Below are positions 9,674 through 18,977 of a DNA stretch of 64,000 nucleotides, piece by piece. This stretch comes from UBA1231 sp045123185. GTDB lineage: Bacteria > Bacillota_I > Bacilli_A > ML615J-28 > CAG-313. The notes under the pieces were generated by a model that had not been told where the DNA came from, did not search any database, and saw only the letters and a list, made by a program, of their open reading frames with translations. Location of the stretch: NCBI GenBank assembly GCA_045123185.1, contig JBGVIL010000174.1:25412-89411 (forward strand), given 5' to 3'. Numbering within the stretch: position 1 is the first letter of the stretch; each line of letters opens with the position of its first letter. A program made the translations under genes and the position numbers.

Positions 9674-10345
9674 TTAATTAGTGATAAGTAAGTTAAACTT
9701 TAATCCGTTTAATGCTGTATATAAAGCATTTAACTTAGTTGCCACATCTGCTGAGTAATCTTTAGCATAATAATAGTTATATGGATTTTCTCCTCCTAAA
9801 CTTTCTCCCCATGCAAATGTAAGTGCAAAACTTACTGTTCCGTTTCCTGCTTGAATTTCTGCTTTACTAAATGTTTTAGTTAAAGAATAAGCATCTGTTG
9901 CAGCCTTATTTACTGTAATTGACTTTTGATCAAATGTTCCACTAGTACATTCTATGTACTTGTTATCAATAGCAGTCTTTAATTTTGAACCTGCAAATAA
10001 ATCATAAACTTCAACTGTTAAACCATTAGTTCCTAAAGACTCATAGTTTGTAACTACCAAAGTAATTGTAACAGATAAAACATCTGTACTCATACCATCG
10101 TAAGTTAACCATGGAGTTCCTCCTGTTTTTGGAGATACAGGTGCACCAAAAATAAAACCAGTAGGACTAACTGTAGCTGTAACAGATACAGATTTATCTG
10201 TGGCATCATAAACAGTAAAGTCACCTTGTGTAGTTCCTGTAACAGTTACATCTGGATTAGTTAAGATCCATGATGCAAAACCAACACTAGCAAGAGCAAA
10301 AGTTGCAAGTAAACATAGAACTAAAGTTAATGTTTTTCTTTTCAT
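9674..10345 (-). CDS. SipW-dependent TasA-like exported protein, first gene of the operon
   Basis: A 223-residue paralogue with leader MKRKTLTLVLCLLATFALAS then GFASWILTNPDV. The mature domain is Thr/Ser/Val-rich and beta-like, with the family box FAWGESLGGENPYNYYYAKD near residue 180. It is promoter-proximal, with an AAAAGGAGAAAATTT ribosome site, so it is probably the most abundant product. The next promoter-like signals lie upstream at 10485-10513. Its close likeness to the two following genes points to local duplication. Confidence 0.86.
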   Translation of the reverse strand: MKRKTLTLVLCLLATFALASVGFASWILTNPDVTVTGTTQGDFTVYDATDKSVSVTATVSPTGFIFGAPVSPKTGGTPWLTYDGMSTDVLSVTITLVVTNYESLGTNGLTVEVYDLFAGSKLKTAIDNKYIECTSGTFDQKSITVNKAATDAYSLTKTFSKAEIQAGNGTVSFALTFAWGESLGGENPYNYYYAKDYSADVATKLNALYTALNGLKFNLLITN

Positions 10346-10484
10346 AAATTTTCTCCTTTTTTTAAAATTTCACTTTGAGTAGTTTGTGACTCCCTCATTT
10401 ACAAAAAACTCAAATTGTGATTTGTTAGATATTTTGGTTGTTAATTTTCGAAGTTTGGATATACTCCCACCAAATATCATGGAT

Positions 10485-10513
10485 ATTATACTACTTTTGT
10501 CAACATTTGTCAC
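10485..10513 (-). promoter_or_regulatory. Sigma-A promoter of the TasA-like/SipW operon
   Basis: On the minus strand a TATAAT -10 box (10485-10490) lies 17 bases after a GTGACA -35 box (10508-10513). Transcription would begin about 10478, giving a leader of about 130 bases before the first ATG. The rest of the 10346-10716 gap holds the repeats described separately and the terminator of the upstream gene, and no gene that I can see. Confidence 0.7.
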
Positions 10514-10595
10514 TACTAATCAAACTACTAACTGTGGTAGTTTTTGGGTAGTTTTTTAGGTATTTTTAGTAGCTTTCGAAAAATTAGGTATTTTT
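10512..10595. repeat. Three pairs of short direct repeats upstream of the TasA-like operon promoter
   Basis: On the plus strand ACTACTAA occurs at 10512 and 10524 (12 bp apart), GGTAGTTTTT at 10536 and 10547 (11 bp apart), and TTAGGTATTTTT at 10556 and 10584 (28 bp apart). The first copy overlaps the -35 box. Helical-turn spacing next to a promoter suggests an activator or repressor site; no regulator is identified. Confidence 0.5.
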
Positions 10596-10679
10596 GACTT
10601 GACAAATGATTCTTTTATTGTTTTTGTTATTTTTACTTACTAAGTGAATTTTTCCTATCTTTAAATTCTATGTAAAATA

Positions 10680-10710
10680 AAAATATTGGTAACTTGGTTA
10701 CCAATATTTT
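10680..10710 (-). terminator. Rho-independent terminator after the CBS gene
   Basis: A perfect 14-bp inverted repeat (AAAATATTGGTAAC and its complement) with a 3-base loop. On the minus strand the stem is followed by a U-rich stretch. It closes the transcript of the CBS/AlkD/cls group and insulates the TasA-like promoter. Confidence 0.85.
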
Positions 10711-10716
10711 TTAGTT

Positions 10717-11130
10717 TTAATTTGAATTTTTCATTGTTACATCATAGAAATAAGTAATAATATCTTGACGTGTAACAATACCGATGAACATATTTCGGTC
10801 ATCAACAACAGGCACAAAGTTTTGTGTTTTAGAGACATTTATTAGGTCTTGAATATTAGAGTTTACTTTGATTGCTGCGTTGTCTCTGAAGCGTTTTATA
10901 TTAGTAATATTAATGTCTTCTGAGTCAATTAAATCAAACTCTCCAAGTTGTTTTATGTGCCACAAAATGTCACCTTCAGAAAGTGTTCCTATATACTCAC
11001 CAGTCTTAGAAATAATTGGGATTGATGAATATCTGTGTACTTCCATTTTTTCCATAGCTTGTCTTAAACTATAGTTCTCAACTAAGTACTCCACTGTTGC
11101 TTTAGGTTTTAGGAAAAATAAAATGTTCAT
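10717..11130 (-). CDS. CBS-domain pair protein
   Basis: A 137-residue protein made of two CBS domains, about residues 10-65 (YSLRQAMEKMEVHRYSSIPIIS...GTLSEGDIL) and 75-130 (NIQDLINVSKTQNFVPVVDD...GIVTRQDII). Such stand-alone pairs bind adenine nucleotides and sense energy state or regulate partners. It has no catalytic domain. An AAAGGATAAAC ribosome site precedes the ATG, two bases after the AlkD-like gene, so the two are co-transcribed. Confidence 0.85.
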   Translation of the reverse strand: MNILFFLKPKATVEYLVENYSLRQAMEKMEVHRYSSIPIISKTGEYIGTLSEGDILWHIKQLGEFDLIDSEDINITNIKRFRDNAAIKVNSNIQDLINVSKTQNFVPVVDDRNMFIGIVTRQDIITYFYDVTMKNSN

Positions 11131-11132
11131 GT

Positions 11133-11816
11133 TTATCCTTTCTTTTTTATTTTTAGTGTTTTTAAATAATCTTTTTTAGTTTGAGTAATACGATAACTTT
11201 CATTTGCTTTTTGAATTGTTTTATTATGAACAAAAGTATTTAATTTATTTCCTTCTAACAAACTCAATGTTTTATCATAATAGTTAATTAATGAAGTTGC
11301 GAAAAGCCATGAAGAAGCCATATTAATATAATACTCTTCTGTTTGAATATTTGATACCAGTTCTAATACTTGATCAATATATTCATCTTTTAGAAAATAA
11401 CTCATTAGTGTTATAATACCAAATCGAACTTTATAAGTTTCGTTAGATTTAAGCCATAATTTTATTTCTTCAAATAATATATCTAAATTACTTATAAATA
11501 CCTTTGATCTTTTAACCATTGAATCACAAACAGCCCAGTTAGTTACATATGGTAAAAACTCATTAACTAGCTCAATTAACTCTTCTTGAGTTGTTTTAAG
11601 TCTTGCTAGAATAAAACCATGTAATAAGTTTTCTTCATGATACTTATGAGGTAACTCTTTTAAGAAAGACATATGTTTATTTTTCTTAATCATTTGTCTT
11701 GCAAGTTCTTTAATATCAGGAGTACGACAGCCAATTACTTCTTCTTTAATTCCTGGTATTAAACTTTTAGTAAATTCTATTAATCCTTTTTCTTGTTTTT
11801 TTAATAATTCATCCAT
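11133..11816 (-). CDS. AlkD-like DNA alkylation repair protein
   Basis: A 227-residue all-helical HEAT-repeat protein of the DNA alkylation repair family, close to the length of Bacillus AlkD. The residues that line the lesion pocket in AlkD seem present: Trp and Asp in TNWAVCDSM, Arg in KVRFGIITLM, and Trp in MASSWLF. AlkD removes N3- and N7-alkylated bases by a glycosylase reaction without base flipping. The opening EVIGCRTPDIKELARQ is also typical. It sits between the cardiolipin synthase and CBS genes. Confidence 0.85.
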   Translation of the reverse strand: MDELLKKQEKGLIEFTKSLIPGIKEEVIGCRTPDIKELARQMIKKNKHMSFLKELPHKYHEENLLHGFILARLKTTQEELIELVNEFLPYVTNWAVCDSMVKRSKVFISNLDILFEEIKLWLKSNETYKVRFGIITLMSYFLKDEYIDQVLELVSNIQTEEYYINMASSWLFATSLINYYDKTLSLLEGNKLNTFVHNKTIQKANESYRITQTKKDYLKTLKIKKKG

Positions 11817-11836
11817 TGTATTGTAATATCCCCTTT

Positions 11837-13369
11837 CTATAATAACGGTGAAAATAATTTAATAATTGAAACGAATAATCGTTTAATTAATCCATGTTTT
11901 GGAATATCATCTAATTTAATATTCTTTGATTTTTCAAGTGTATCATTAAAATCTTGTAACATATCATTATAACAATCTGGTTTATACATCCAACATGCAC
12001 ATTCAAAGTGATGAACAAAACTACGATAATCTAAATTGATTGTTCCAACAATTGCTTTGTCATCATCAGTTAAAATTGTTTTTGAATGAATAAAGCCTGG
12101 TAAATACTCGTAAATTTTTACGCCTGATTCAATTAGTGTTTTATAATTTGATTTAGTTATCAAAGAAATAATCTTTTTATCTGGAATATGCGGAACAATA
12201 ATCTTAACATCAACACCACGTTTAGCTGCAAGTTCTAAACTATGAATCATATTATAATCTACGATCAAATATGGTGTTGTAATATATAAATATTTATTAG
12301 CTTGATTAATTAAATTTAAATAAGTGTTTTCACCAATATGGTCTTCATAAAGTGGTAATGGTCCATCACCAAATACTTGAACAAAACCACTTGAGTCTTG
12401 TTTATTTGATTCAATAATATATTCTTCAAATTGTTCAGTTTTGTTTTTAGAGAATACATTCCACATTTCTAAGAATAAAATTAACATATTCTTAACACCA
12501 GTACCTTGTAACATAATCCCATTGTCTTTCCAATGTCCATATGGATGGATTTTGTTGATGTATTCATCTGCAATATTAATTCCACCAATAAAGCCGTATT
12601 CACCATCAACAATTAATAATTTACGGTGATCACGGTTATTATGAACAACTGTAATAATTGGATTATATTTGTTAAAAATTGTACACTTTATTCCTTTTTT
12701 AATTAGAGTCTTATAATACTTTCTTGGTAAATGTTTCATTGAACCAATATCATCATAAAGAATTCTAACTTCAATTCCTTCTTTAACCTTTTGTTCTAAT
12801 AAATCTACTAATGTATCTAACATATAACCTGGTGACATAATGAATGTTTCAATAAAGACATATTTTCTCGCAGCTTTAATTTTATTTAACATTTCATCAA
12901 ACATTGTCTCACCATCTTTAAAGTATATTGTTTTTGTATTTTTAGATAAATGTTGATGTGATGTTTTATATATATACTTAGATTGATTATAGGCAATTTG
13001 TGATAGTGATTTTAATTCTTTTACTTCATCTTTATTAAGTTGATATTTTTGGTTTGCGTCTTCTATAATTTGCATAAACTTCTTACGATACTTTTTAGTA
13101 ATAATTGGTTTAGCAAACATGATATAAGATAATAAACCAGGAATTGGTAGTATTAATATAAATAGTATCCAAGGTATCTTATATGATGGACTACCATTTT
13201 TATTTAAGATAAAAAGTAATAAAAGATAGCTAATAATGTTTGCACCAAAATACACGTAAATATACTTTTCTGCTAATTGATTAAAAAAGTATATTGCAAT
13301 AAAAGTTTGAGCTAATATGAAAATACTTGTAATTACAAATCGACTAAATAGTCTTTTTAAAAATTTCAT
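11837..13369 (-). CDS. cls: Cardiolipin synthase
   Basis: A 510-residue phospholipase-D-superfamily enzyme of the usual length. Two N-terminal membrane segments (about residues 10-30 and 38-58) are followed by a third hydrophobic PLDc_N hairpin. Two HKD motifs follow: HRKLLIVDGEYGFIGGIN near residue 248 and HSKTILTDDDKAIVGTINLD near residue 428. It condenses two phosphatidylglycerols to cardiolipin and glycerol at the membrane. It runs in the same direction as the serine ammonia-lyase gene upstream, eight bases away. Confidence 0.93.
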   Translation of the reverse strand: MKFLKRLFSRFVITSIFILAQTFIAIYFFNQLAEKYIYVYFGANIISYLLLLFILNKNGSPSYKIPWILFILILPIPGLLSYIMFAKPIITKKYRKKFMQIIEDANQKYQLNKDEVKELKSLSQIAYNQSKYIYKTSHQHLSKNTKTIYFKDGETMFDEMLNKIKAARKYVFIETFIMSPGYMLDTLVDLLEQKVKEGIEVRILYDDIGSMKHLPRKYYKTLIKKGIKCTIFNKYNPIITVVHNNRDHRKLLIVDGEYGFIGGINIADEYINKIHPYGHWKDNGIMLQGTGVKNMLILFLEMWNVFSKNKTEQFEEYIIESNKQDSSGFVQVFGDGPLPLYEDHIGENTYLNLINQANKYLYITTPYLIVDYNMIHSLELAAKRGVDVKIIVPHIPDKKIISLITKSNYKTLIESGVKIYEYLPGFIHSKTILTDDDKAIVGTINLDYRSFVHHFECACWMYKPDCYNDMLQDFNDTLEKSKNIKLDDIPKHGLIKRLFVSIIKLFSPLL

Positions 13370-13377
13370 TTATTCAC

Positions 13378-14556
13378 CTATCGTTTGCGAGCTAAACCGC
13401 CAATAGATGTTTCTTTGTATTTATATGATAAATCTAGACCTGTTTGTTTCATTGTATCAATTGCATGATCTAAACTTACATAATGCATCCCATCAGTTAG
13501 TAAAGCATATTTAGCTGCATCAATTGATTTAATTGCTGCAATAGCATTACGTTCGATACATGGAATTTGTACTTGACCATCTACTGGATCACAAGTAAGT
13601 CCAAGGTGATGTTCTAAAGCAATTTCTGCTGCATATTCAATTTGTTCATTTGTTGCGCCTTGAAGATATGCATAAGCAGCACTAGCCATTGCACATGCAA
13701 CACCAATCTCCCCTTGACATCCTACTTCTGCGCCACTGATTGACGCATTAAATTTACAAATATTTCCAATTAGTCCTGCTATCTTCATAGCATTAATAAT
13801 ATCTTGATCTGTTTTATTTCTAAATAATTTTGAATATTTAAGTACTGCAGGTAATACTCCACTAGACCCACATGTTGGTGCAGTGACCACAATTCCACCA
13901 CTGCCATTTTCTTCTGCTGTTGCTAAAGCTGCAGCAAATAAATAAGTTGTTTTATTTTCATCATCTAAATGTTGATTATAAAAACTATTGGCTTTTCGGT
14001 GAACATTTAATCGGCCTGGAAGTTTTTCAGTTTTCTTAAGTCCTGTCTCAATTGTCTCTTCCATTTGACGCCAACACTTTAGCAAATGTTCATCAATATT
14101 AGGATCTACTTTATCAATATACTCAAGTAATGTTAGATGTTCTTTTTTACAAGTTTCTAATATTTCATCCATGTTTTTGTCTTGATAAATTGCGTCTTCC
14201 GCAACTTGTCTATCTTGTCCTAGTTCACTTAAGAAACCACCACCTACACTAAATACTAGCCAATCACCAATTTCTTTTTGGTTTTTAAATGCATGTAAGC
14301 ATAAAGCGTTAGGATGGTAATCATAAACTTTTTGGTAATTAAATAATACTTTAGTGTTTTCTCCTAAAACATCTTTAATAACTTTATCAGTTAAGTGACC
14401 TTTACCAGTTAATGCAAGTGAACCAAAAAGTTCTACAACGAATGAATCTGCTTCTGGATATTTATTCTTAAATATCTCTGCTGCAAGTGCAGGACCCATT
14501 GTGTGTGAGCTAGATGGTCCATGACCAATTTTATAAATATTTTTAATAGAGTCCAT
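13378..14556 (-). CDS. sdaA: L-serine ammonia-lyase, iron-sulfur type, single chain
   Basis: A 392-residue single-chain enzyme with the beta-type N-terminal motif GHGPSSSHTMGP and the alpha-type motifs TAPTCGSSGVLPAVLKY, GAEVGCQGEIGVACAMASA, TCDPVDGQVQIPCIERNA. The cysteines in GCQGE, TCDPV and PCIERN are the expected [4Fe-4S] ligands. It converts L-serine to pyruvate and ammonia in the cytosol. It is shorter than E. coli SdaA (about 455 residues), fitting a compact form. An AAAGGAGACAATT site supports the ATG. Released ammonia could feed carbamoyl phosphate synthesis (inference). Confidence 0.93.
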   Translation of the reverse strand: MDSIKNIYKIGHGPSSSHTMGPALAAEIFKNKYPEADSFVVELFGSLALTGKGHLTDKVIKDVLGENTKVLFNYQKVYDYHPNALCLHAFKNQKEIGDWLVFSVGGGFLSELGQDRQVAEDAIYQDKNMDEILETCKKEHLTLLEYIDKVDPNIDEHLLKCWRQMEETIETGLKKTEKLPGRLNVHRKANSFYNQHLDDENKTTYLFAAALATAEENGSGGIVVTAPTCGSSGVLPAVLKYSKLFRNKTDQDIINAMKIAGLIGNICKFNASISGAEVGCQGEIGVACAMASAAYAYLQGATNEQIEYAAEIALEHHLGLTCDPVDGQVQIPCIERNAIAAIKSIDAAKYALLTDGMHYVSLDHAIDTMKQTGLDLSYKYKETSIGGLARKR

Positions 14557-14646
14557 AATTGTCTCCTTTTTTTTCTAAATTTGTAAATTCATTATATATT
14601 TATATTATAAACTATAACTTAATTTTTTACAAGATAAATACGATAA

Positions 14647-14673
14647 AAAACAACTCCCATAGGGAGTTGTTTT
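14647..14673 (-). terminator. Rho-independent terminator after the VWA lipoprotein gene
   Basis: A 12-bp perfect inverted repeat (AAAACAACTCCC) with a 3-base loop just past the stop at 14689, ending in a T run on the minus strand. Confidence 0.85.
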
Positions 14674-14688
14674 ATAAGATATATATAA

Positions 14689-16194
14689 TTATTGTTGTTT
14701 AATTAAATTAGAATTTGCAACTTTTTTAACAAGTGAAATAAATTCTTGTTTATACAAATCATTACCAATAGTTGTTAAACTTTCTAATCGTTCAATAACA
14801 CTTGTTAAACTTGCAGATGCTTTATATTCTGAATCTCTTAAAATCAATGAGAATTCTACTAAACAGCTTACAAAGATAAAATCTTCAGAAACTTCTTCAT
14901 TAATTTCTTCTACACAGAAAGTATCAAAAATAGATTTAGATACATCAGTTTGTGGGTCTTTGTAATTAATTGTAATATCTAGAATTTTTGAATTAGCACT
15001 AAAATTACTTTGATTATTAAGTTTTACTTCATAAGTCACAACTGTTGTATGTCCTGTTCCTACTTCACCTGAATCAGCTTCTTGATTATTAAATTCATCT
15101 TCAGTTAATTGTTTATTTTCATAACCAATTACACGGTATTCAGAAATAATCTCTGGATTAAACTCTACTTTTACTTTAACATCTTTTGCAATTGTAAGTA
15201 ATGTCGTTGCAAGATCTTCTGTTAATACTTTTCTTGCTTCAATAAGTGAATCAATGTATGCGTAATTACCATTTCCATGCATTGCTAAAGTTTCAACCAT
15301 ATCATCTTGATAATTACCCATACCAACACCTAATACTGATAAGTAAACACCACTATTTAATTGTTGTTGTACTTGAGCTTTTAACTCTTCATTTGAAGAA
15401 GGCCCAATATTAAAGTCACCATCAGTTGCAAGAATGATACGGTTATTTCCACCTTGAATGTAATGTTGTTTTGCAACATCATAAGCCATTTGTAATCCTG
15501 ATGAACCAGATGTGCCACCACCAGCTTTTAAACCATTAATTACATTAATGATTGTTTGTCTATTGGAAACAGCACATCCAGATAGATGTGTTTTAACTCC
15601 ACTTGCATAAGTAACAATTGAAATTAAATCATTATCATTTAATCCATCAAGCATAAGAGGAAAAGCTTTTTTAATTAAACCAAGTTTTTCTTCAGTTGCC
15701 ATAGAACCTGATATATCAATTAAAAATACTAAATTATTTCGAATGTTTTGACTTAGTTCTACTGTTTTTGATTTAACTCCAATTGTAATTAAATTAGTTT
15801 CTGGATTCCATGGAGTTTCCATCATATTTGCTGTAATACTAAAGTCTTCGCCATCATTTGGTTCTGGTAAGTCATAACTAAAGTAATTGATTAATTCATC
15901 AGTCTTTATAATATCACCATTGATTGGTAGATTACGTTCAATATAACGTCTTAGATTAGAATAACTTCCTGTATTTGAATCTAATCTAAAGAAAGTGTTA
16001 TTTTGTTCATTTGTTGAAATAAATGGTAACTCAGTTATCTCATTGTAACCTTCACCTTTAACTAGTTCATCTTCAGGCGAAATTGGTGAATAACTAGGTC
16101 CATATGAACCATCAAAATTGTCAGCTTTATTACTACATCCAACAAATACAAATAAAAACATCATTAAAATAAATATAGAAAATACTTTTTTCAT
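14689..16194 (-). CDS. VWA-domain lipoprotein (YfbK-like)
   Basis: A lipoprotein of about 501 residues with lipobox FVGCSN. A N-terminal von Willebrand-associated segment (ELINYFSYDLPEP) is followed by a VWA domain with the MIDAS motif DISGSMAT and TDGDFNIGP, then a DUF3520-like C-terminal half. The layout is that of bacterial YfbK-type VWA proteins, thought to bind metal-dependent partners at the cell surface. I start it at the ATG at 16194: a GTG three codons earlier lies inside the ribosome site GAGGTG, which sits six bases before this ATG. Confidence 0.9.
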   Translation of the reverse strand: MKKVFSIFILMMFLFVFVGCSNKADNFDGSYGPSYSPISPEDELVKGEGYNEITELPFISTNEQNNTFFRLDSNTGSYSNLRRYIERNLPINGDIIKTDELINYFSYDLPEPNDGEDFSITANMMETPWNPETNLITIGVKSKTVELSQNIRNNLVFLIDISGSMATEEKLGLIKKAFPLMLDGLNDNDLISIVTYASGVKTHLSGCAVSNRQTIINVINGLKAGGGTSGSSGLQMAYDVAKQHYIQGGNNRIILATDGDFNIGPSSNEELKAQVQQQLNSGVYLSVLGVGMGNYQDDMVETLAMHGNGNYAYIDSLIEARKVLTEDLATTLLTIAKDVKVKVEFNPEIISEYRVIGYENKQLTEDEFNNQEADSGEVGTGHTTVVTYEVKLNNQSNFSANSKILDITINYKDPQTDVSKSIFDTFCVEEINEEVSEDFIFVSCLVEFSLILRDSEYKASASLTSVIERLESLTTIGNDLYKQEFISLVKKVANSNLIKQQ

Positions 16195-16255
16195 TATTAT
16201 CACCTCAATTAATATAACGTAATAAATAAAGTTTTTATTGGAAATTTATAAAAAA

Positions 16256-16281
16256 AGATAGAACTTTTTTTAGTTCTATCT
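16256..16281 (-). terminator. Terminator overlapping the end of the threonine aldolase gene
   Basis: A 10-bp perfect inverted repeat (AGATAGAACT) with a 6-base loop, then a run of T on the minus strand. The TAG stop at 16276-16278 is inside the stem. Confidence 0.8.
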
Positions 16282-17304
16282 ATTAATTAGCTTTTCAATA
16301 ATATCTAATGTATTATCAATATCTTCTTTTGTTGTCTTAAAACTTGTTACAAATCGAATTACTGTATCTTCTTCTCTTTCTTCCCAAGTTTCACATAAAA
16401 TTTCTTCTTTTAATGCAGCTACTACTTCTTTTTTAAAGATTGGGAAGATTTGATTTGTTGATGAGTTCATTAACATTTCAACGCCAAGTTTTTTTAATTC
16501 TTTTTGTAAGTGTTCAGCATGTTTATTTTCTTCTTCAGCAATCTTAATAAATAAATTATCTTCAAATAGTGTTAAGAATTCAATTCCTAAAATAAACCCT
16601 TTTGCAGTCATACCACCAAAATGTTTAATTGAATATCTAAATTCACTTTTTAATTCATTATTAATAATTACTAATGCTTCCCCATGTGTTAAACCATTTT
16701 TAGTTCCACCAATATAGAATGCATCTACTAAATCACTTAAATCTTTAATTTTATAATCACATTCTTTAGAAGCTAATGCTGCACCTAGTCTTGCACCATC
16801 CATGAATAAGTATAAGTTGTGTTCTTTACAAAAGTTAGATAATTCTTCTAATTCTTTATATTTATAGATCGTACCAAATTCTGTTGAATTTGAAATATAA
16901 ACCATTTTAGGTTTAACCATGTGTTCATCAGTATGACTTTTAATTACTTTTTCTAAATCACATACTTGCATTTTACCTAAAACATTTGGTACAGTTAATA
17001 TCTTATGACCACTTTGTTCAATTGTTCCTGTTTCATGAACGTTGATATGTCCTGAATCACAACTAACAACTGCTTCATATGGTTTTAATGCATGGGAAAT
17101 TAATACTTTATTAGTAATAGTTCCACCAGCTAAAAAGTGAATATCAGCATTTTCACATTGAATTGTTTCTTTAATTAAATCACTTGCTTGTTTTGAGTAT
17201 TCATCTAAACCATATCCTACAAATGTTAATTCATTTAATTCAACAAGTTTAGATAATACTTTAGGATGAGCAATTGCGGAATAATCATTTTTTAAATTTA
17301 TCAT
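16276..17304 (-). CDS. ltaE: Low-specificity L-threonine aldolase family enzyme
   Basis: A PLP enzyme of about 342 residues of the beta-eliminating lyase/threonine aldolase family. It starts MINLKNDYSAIAHPKVL, has GTITNKV and DSGHINVHETG in the large domain, DGARLGAAL, and the PLP-lysine in YIGGTKNG. It cleaves L-threonine or allo-threonine to glycine and acetaldehyde. The ATG at 17304 follows GGAG at a good distance; an upstream GTG frame would overlap that site and the previous gene's end. Its stop codon lies inside its own terminator. Confidence 0.88.
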   Translation of the reverse strand: MINLKNDYSAIAHPKVLSKLVELNELTFVGYGLDEYSKQASDLIKETIQCENADIHFLAGGTITNKVLISHALKPYEAVVSCDSGHINVHETGTIEQSGHKILTVPNVLGKMQVCDLEKVIKSHTDEHMVKPKMVYISNSTEFGTIYKYKELEELSNFCKEHNLYLFMDGARLGAALASKECDYKIKDLSDLVDAFYIGGTKNGLTHGEALVIINNELKSEFRYSIKHFGGMTAKGFILGIEFLTLFEDNLFIKIAEEENKHAEHLQKELKKLGVEMLMNSSTNQIFPIFKKEVVAALKEEILCETWEEREEDTVIRFVTSFKTTKEDIDNTLDIIEKLINR

Positions 17305-17312
17305 AATTTCTC

Positions 17313-18902
17313 CTAATACCACATGTATTTTCTATCTTCAACTGGTAAGTAAACATATATATGTTCATCGTCTATTTGATTATAATTTAAATCAACATAA
17401 CTTGTACCTAAGGCTTTATAAACTACAGGAACATACGCAGTTGGATTATAATTGTATTTACTTGATAGTGTCCCACCACCAGTAATATTTCCAAACATTT
17501 CTCCCCAACCACCTTCATAGTTTAAGTACTCTTGAAAATCGTTATAATGGTTATAAGTGTAGAAAACAAACTTCTCATTTGGGTCGATAATTAAATCACC
17601 ATTTTTATCAAAACGAGCATAGACAATTCTTGCAGCACCACGTTCAATGGAATAACCATTATTGTATTTTACTACTGGATATGATGGATCACAGTCTGTA
17701 CCAGTTGTACCTACATCCATTTCATAATATTGGAATTCTCCACCAATGCCAGAAATATTTGGTAGTGCTGGTTCATATGGATATCTACTAGTATCACCAC
17801 TAAATTTAGTATGGTTTACTCTTAAGTATTCTCCCCAAATGGAACTTGATGGTTTAGTCTTTTTAGAAGCAGAATGATTAGCTGGAATATCTCCAAATGC
17901 AAATACATAAGCCGCAACTTCTTCTAAAACAACATATGCTCCACCTTTATAAATTTTATTAACAATTTCACCTTTATAGTTTAAAACATAATATACATTA
18001 CCATCACTAGAATATAAACAACTTGTATTTCTAATATACATCCCATTTTCCATCGGTCTTACAGGAGATATTGTTGGAGCTTGATCTTGTTCAGCAATAG
18101 ATCCACTCATTAAACCATGTAATGAACGATAATAAGAATCTAAGTAACTAGTAGCAGGTTGATAGTTTGCGTAAAACTCATCTTTATTTACGTTAACATA
18201 CGGATCTTTAAAATAATCTTCTTGATAATCTGGATCAATTTGTCCACAACTACACATACCATCAATATATACGTGAGTATGTGCTACATAATTAGGATCT
18301 TTTTCACCGCATTCACAAACACCATCAATAAATTGATGTTCGTGAGAAACTTCAATTTCAAGAAGAATACTTGTACTTGTAAAATAATTCACTTTTGCAT
18401 GAATTACAACCTCACCAGCTTTAACAGCGGTAATTATATTTCCTTCTAATGTAATACAGTCTTTTCCTGATGTTACTACATATTCAACATCATCAAGATA
18501 TTCTAATGGATTAACGGTCGGAATTAATTCAGTTACTTCACCAACTTTAATTTTATTGTTAGATAAATTTAAGGTAATTTTAACTTCTTCTTGAACTCTT
18601 GGCAATACAATAATTACAATGGTATCTTTATAACTTCCAATAGTTACTGTTATTATTGACTCACCTTGAACACGTCCTGTTACGATACCTTCTTCATCAA
18701 CAATCGTAGAAACACTCGATGAGGTCCATACAGCTTCTCCAGTTACTGTTTCAGATGTTTCATAGTCTAAGTCTACTTGTTCACCAACATATATTTCGAT
18801 TCTTTCACCATTTGTTATTTCAAGCGGATCAACAGTTTGTGTACAACCAACTAGTAAAAATAAGAAAGTTAATGTGAATATTATCTTTTTTAACTGATTC
18901 AT
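17313..18902 (-). CDS. Big_2-domain lipoprotein with paired HxH/CxC motifs
   Basis: A 529-residue lipoprotein, lipobox LVGCTQ. Residues about 30-100 form a bacterial Ig-like (Big_2) domain (IEIYVGEQVDLDYETSET...GIVTGRVQGESIITVTI) and 105-185 a second one. Two copies of a short motif follow: HEHQFIDGVCECGEKDPNY and HTHVYIDGMCSCGQIDPDY. The C-terminal 280 residues are an unrecognised aromatic- and Gly-rich domain. The His and Cys spacing could bind a metal (inference). A promoter TTGCAA-16-TACAAT lies just upstream on the minus strand. Confidence 0.8.
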   Translation of the reverse strand: MNQLKKIIFTLTFLFLLVGCTQTVDPLEITNGERIEIYVGEQVDLDYETSETVTGEAVWTSSSVSTIVDEEGIVTGRVQGESIITVTIGSYKDTIVIIVLPRVQEEVKITLNLSNNKIKVGEVTELIPTVNPLEYLDDVEYVVTSGKDCITLEGNIITAVKAGEVVIHAKVNYFTSTSILLEIEVSHEHQFIDGVCECGEKDPNYVAHTHVYIDGMCSCGQIDPDYQEDYFKDPYVNVNKDEFYANYQPATSYLDSYYRSLHGLMSGSIAEQDQAPTISPVRPMENGMYIRNTSCLYSSDGNVYYVLNYKGEIVNKIYKGGAYVVLEEVAAYVFAFGDIPANHSASKKTKPSSSIWGEYLRVNHTKFSGDTSRYPYEPALPNISGIGGEFQYYEMDVGTTGTDCDPSYPVVKYNNGYSIERGAARIVYARFDKNGDLIIDPNEKFVFYTYNHYNDFQEYLNYEGGWGEMFGNITGGGTLSSKYNYNPTAYVPVVYKALGTSYVDLNYNQIDDEHIYVYLPVEDRKYMWY

Positions 18903-18977
18903 ACTTATTCTCCTAATTTATTTCTTTTATATTGTATCATACTTTACATATTTTGCAAAACATAATAATAACAATAA

